Below, piece after piece: positions 63,515-64,000 of a DNA stretch of 64,000 bases. Positions within the stretch are counted from its first letter, which is position 1; the number at the start of each line of letters is the position of its first letter. Made by a program: the position numbers and the translations under genes. The notes beneath the pieces are model-generated. The model had not been told where the DNA came from. It saw only the letters and a program-made list of their open reading frames with translations, and ran no database searches. Source of the DNA: Litoditis marina (lineage: Eukaryota > Nematoda > Chromadorea > Rhabditida > Rhabditidae); the NCBI GenBank assembly GCA_964036275.1, contig CAXIWQ010000477.1:1-64000 (forward strand), in the 5' to 3' direction.

Positions 63515-64000
63515 ATTGTCGTATCAGGTTTTTGTAGCTGGGAGCAACAGACTTGATAGCCGTATGAACTTTTCTCTGTAGCTGCAAGCCAACAAGTCGA
63601 TAACCGCGATAATTCGTATTTTGTGGCTGTGCGCCACAGAATAGATTGTCGTATTAGGTTTTTGTAGCTGGGAGCAACAGATTTGATAGCCGTATGAACT
63701 GTTCTTTGTAGCTGCAAGGCAAAGAGTCGATAACCGCGTTAATTCGTATTTTGTGGCTGTGCGCCACAGAATAGATAGTCGTATTAGGTTTTTGTAGCTG
63801 GGAGCAACATATTTGATAGCCGTATAACCTTTTTCCTGTAGCTGCACGGCAAAGAGTCAATAACCGCGTTAATTTGTCTTTTGTGGCTGTGCGCCACAGA
63901 ATATAAAGTCGTATTAGGTTTTTGTAGCTGGGAGCAACAGACTTGATAGCCGTATGAACTTTTTTCTGTAGCTGCAAGGCAAAGAGGTAATAACCGCGTT
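62441..64000. repeat. 37-monomer repeat partner running off the window end
   Basis: The last 1.5 kb matches 57,660-59,219 at an offset of 4,781 bp, with few differences, such as GTATGCAC at 62,784 where the partner has GTATGAAC. The copy is cut by the window edge, so its full length is unknown. Confidence 0.78.

Larger units (their letters stand above)
9094..64000. repeat. 130-bp satellite array, segment 3 (uninterrupted to window end)
   Basis: About 420 tandem monomers in one orientation with no foreign insertion. A clean example is 36,034-36,163, exactly 130 bp. By hand count the monomer is about 42% G+C with five CpGs. Monomers differ mainly in the length of the T-run after GTATGA/GTATAA, in GGTAATAACC against GTCAATAACC or GTCGATAACC, and in GTATCAGG against GTATTAGG, TTTTCGTAGC against TTTTTGTAGC, and CTGCACGGC against CTGCAAGGC. 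Higher-order blocks within it are listed separately. Stretches outside those blocks (9,814-10,050, 17,980-18,890, 33,075-34,016, 37,230-38,170) hold ordinary monomers only. The array runs past the right edge. Confidence 0.97.

Noticed and set aside
9094..64000. Hundreds of minus-strand open frames of 60-280 codons in the satellite
   Set aside because: Most begin at TTG (inside TTGCAGCTACAG), not ATG. They repeat every 130 bp in rotating frames, and they end at the same satellite TAA. Longer ones arise only where an indel shifts the frame past that stop. None shows a domain or a conserved start.
1..64000. CRISPR array
   Set aside because: The units are contiguous 130-bp tandem copies with no unique spacers, and no Cas gene is present.

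Overview
The window is a eukaryotic satellite DNA array. About 95% of it is one tandem repeat with a unit of about 130 bp, at 1-910, 2,549-7,461 and 9,094-64,000. No host gene, tRNA, rRNA or CRISPR array is visible. The only real protein-coding sequence is a 5'-truncated non-LTR retrotransposon, present twice (917-2,542 and 7,468-9,087). Its reverse transcriptase (RT) resembles the RTE clade, of the kind abundant in nematodes. The source is therefore an animal genome, possibly a nematode, but the satellite alone does not settle the species. Conserved CpG sites in the monomer argue against a heavily CpG-methylated germline.

The monomer is itself composite. Each 130-bp unit is three diverged sub-repeats of 44, 45 and 41 bp, each opening with a T-tract followed by TGTAGCTG or TGTGGCTG. 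One sub-repeat carries a perfect 6-bp-stem hairpin. In a subset of monomers a second sub-repeat carries the matching hairpin with a different central base pair.

Above the monomer lies a changing higher-order structure. (1) 41-3,269 and 6,600-9,813 are copies of one block holding the retrotransposon. (2) 10,050-17,980 is a 31-monomer repeat (4.02 kb) present twice. (3) 18,890-23,230 is a 7-monomer repeat (about 906 bp). (4) 23,230-28,770 is a 21-monomer repeat (2,725 bp) present twice. (5) 29,265-37,230 holds interleaved 15-monomer (1,951 bp) and 32-monomer (4,166 bp) repeats. (6) 38,170-43,275 holds 7-, 11- and 5-monomer repeats. (7) 43,595-51,849 recurs at 55,260-63,514, 11,665 bp away, with nested repeats of 3,379 and 1,420 bp. 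This is the pattern expected from repeated unequal exchange and gene conversion.

The two retrotransposon copies share insertion site, target-site duplication, 5' truncation point and a premature stop. They descend from one insertion that was already dead when the satellite amplified it. Copy 2 differs by six single-base losses in short homopolymers and by no substitution I could find, so a sequencing or consensus error in this part of the assembly is a serious possibility. The many open frames of 60-280 codons on the minus strand are by-products of a satellite poor in stop codons on that strand, not genes.
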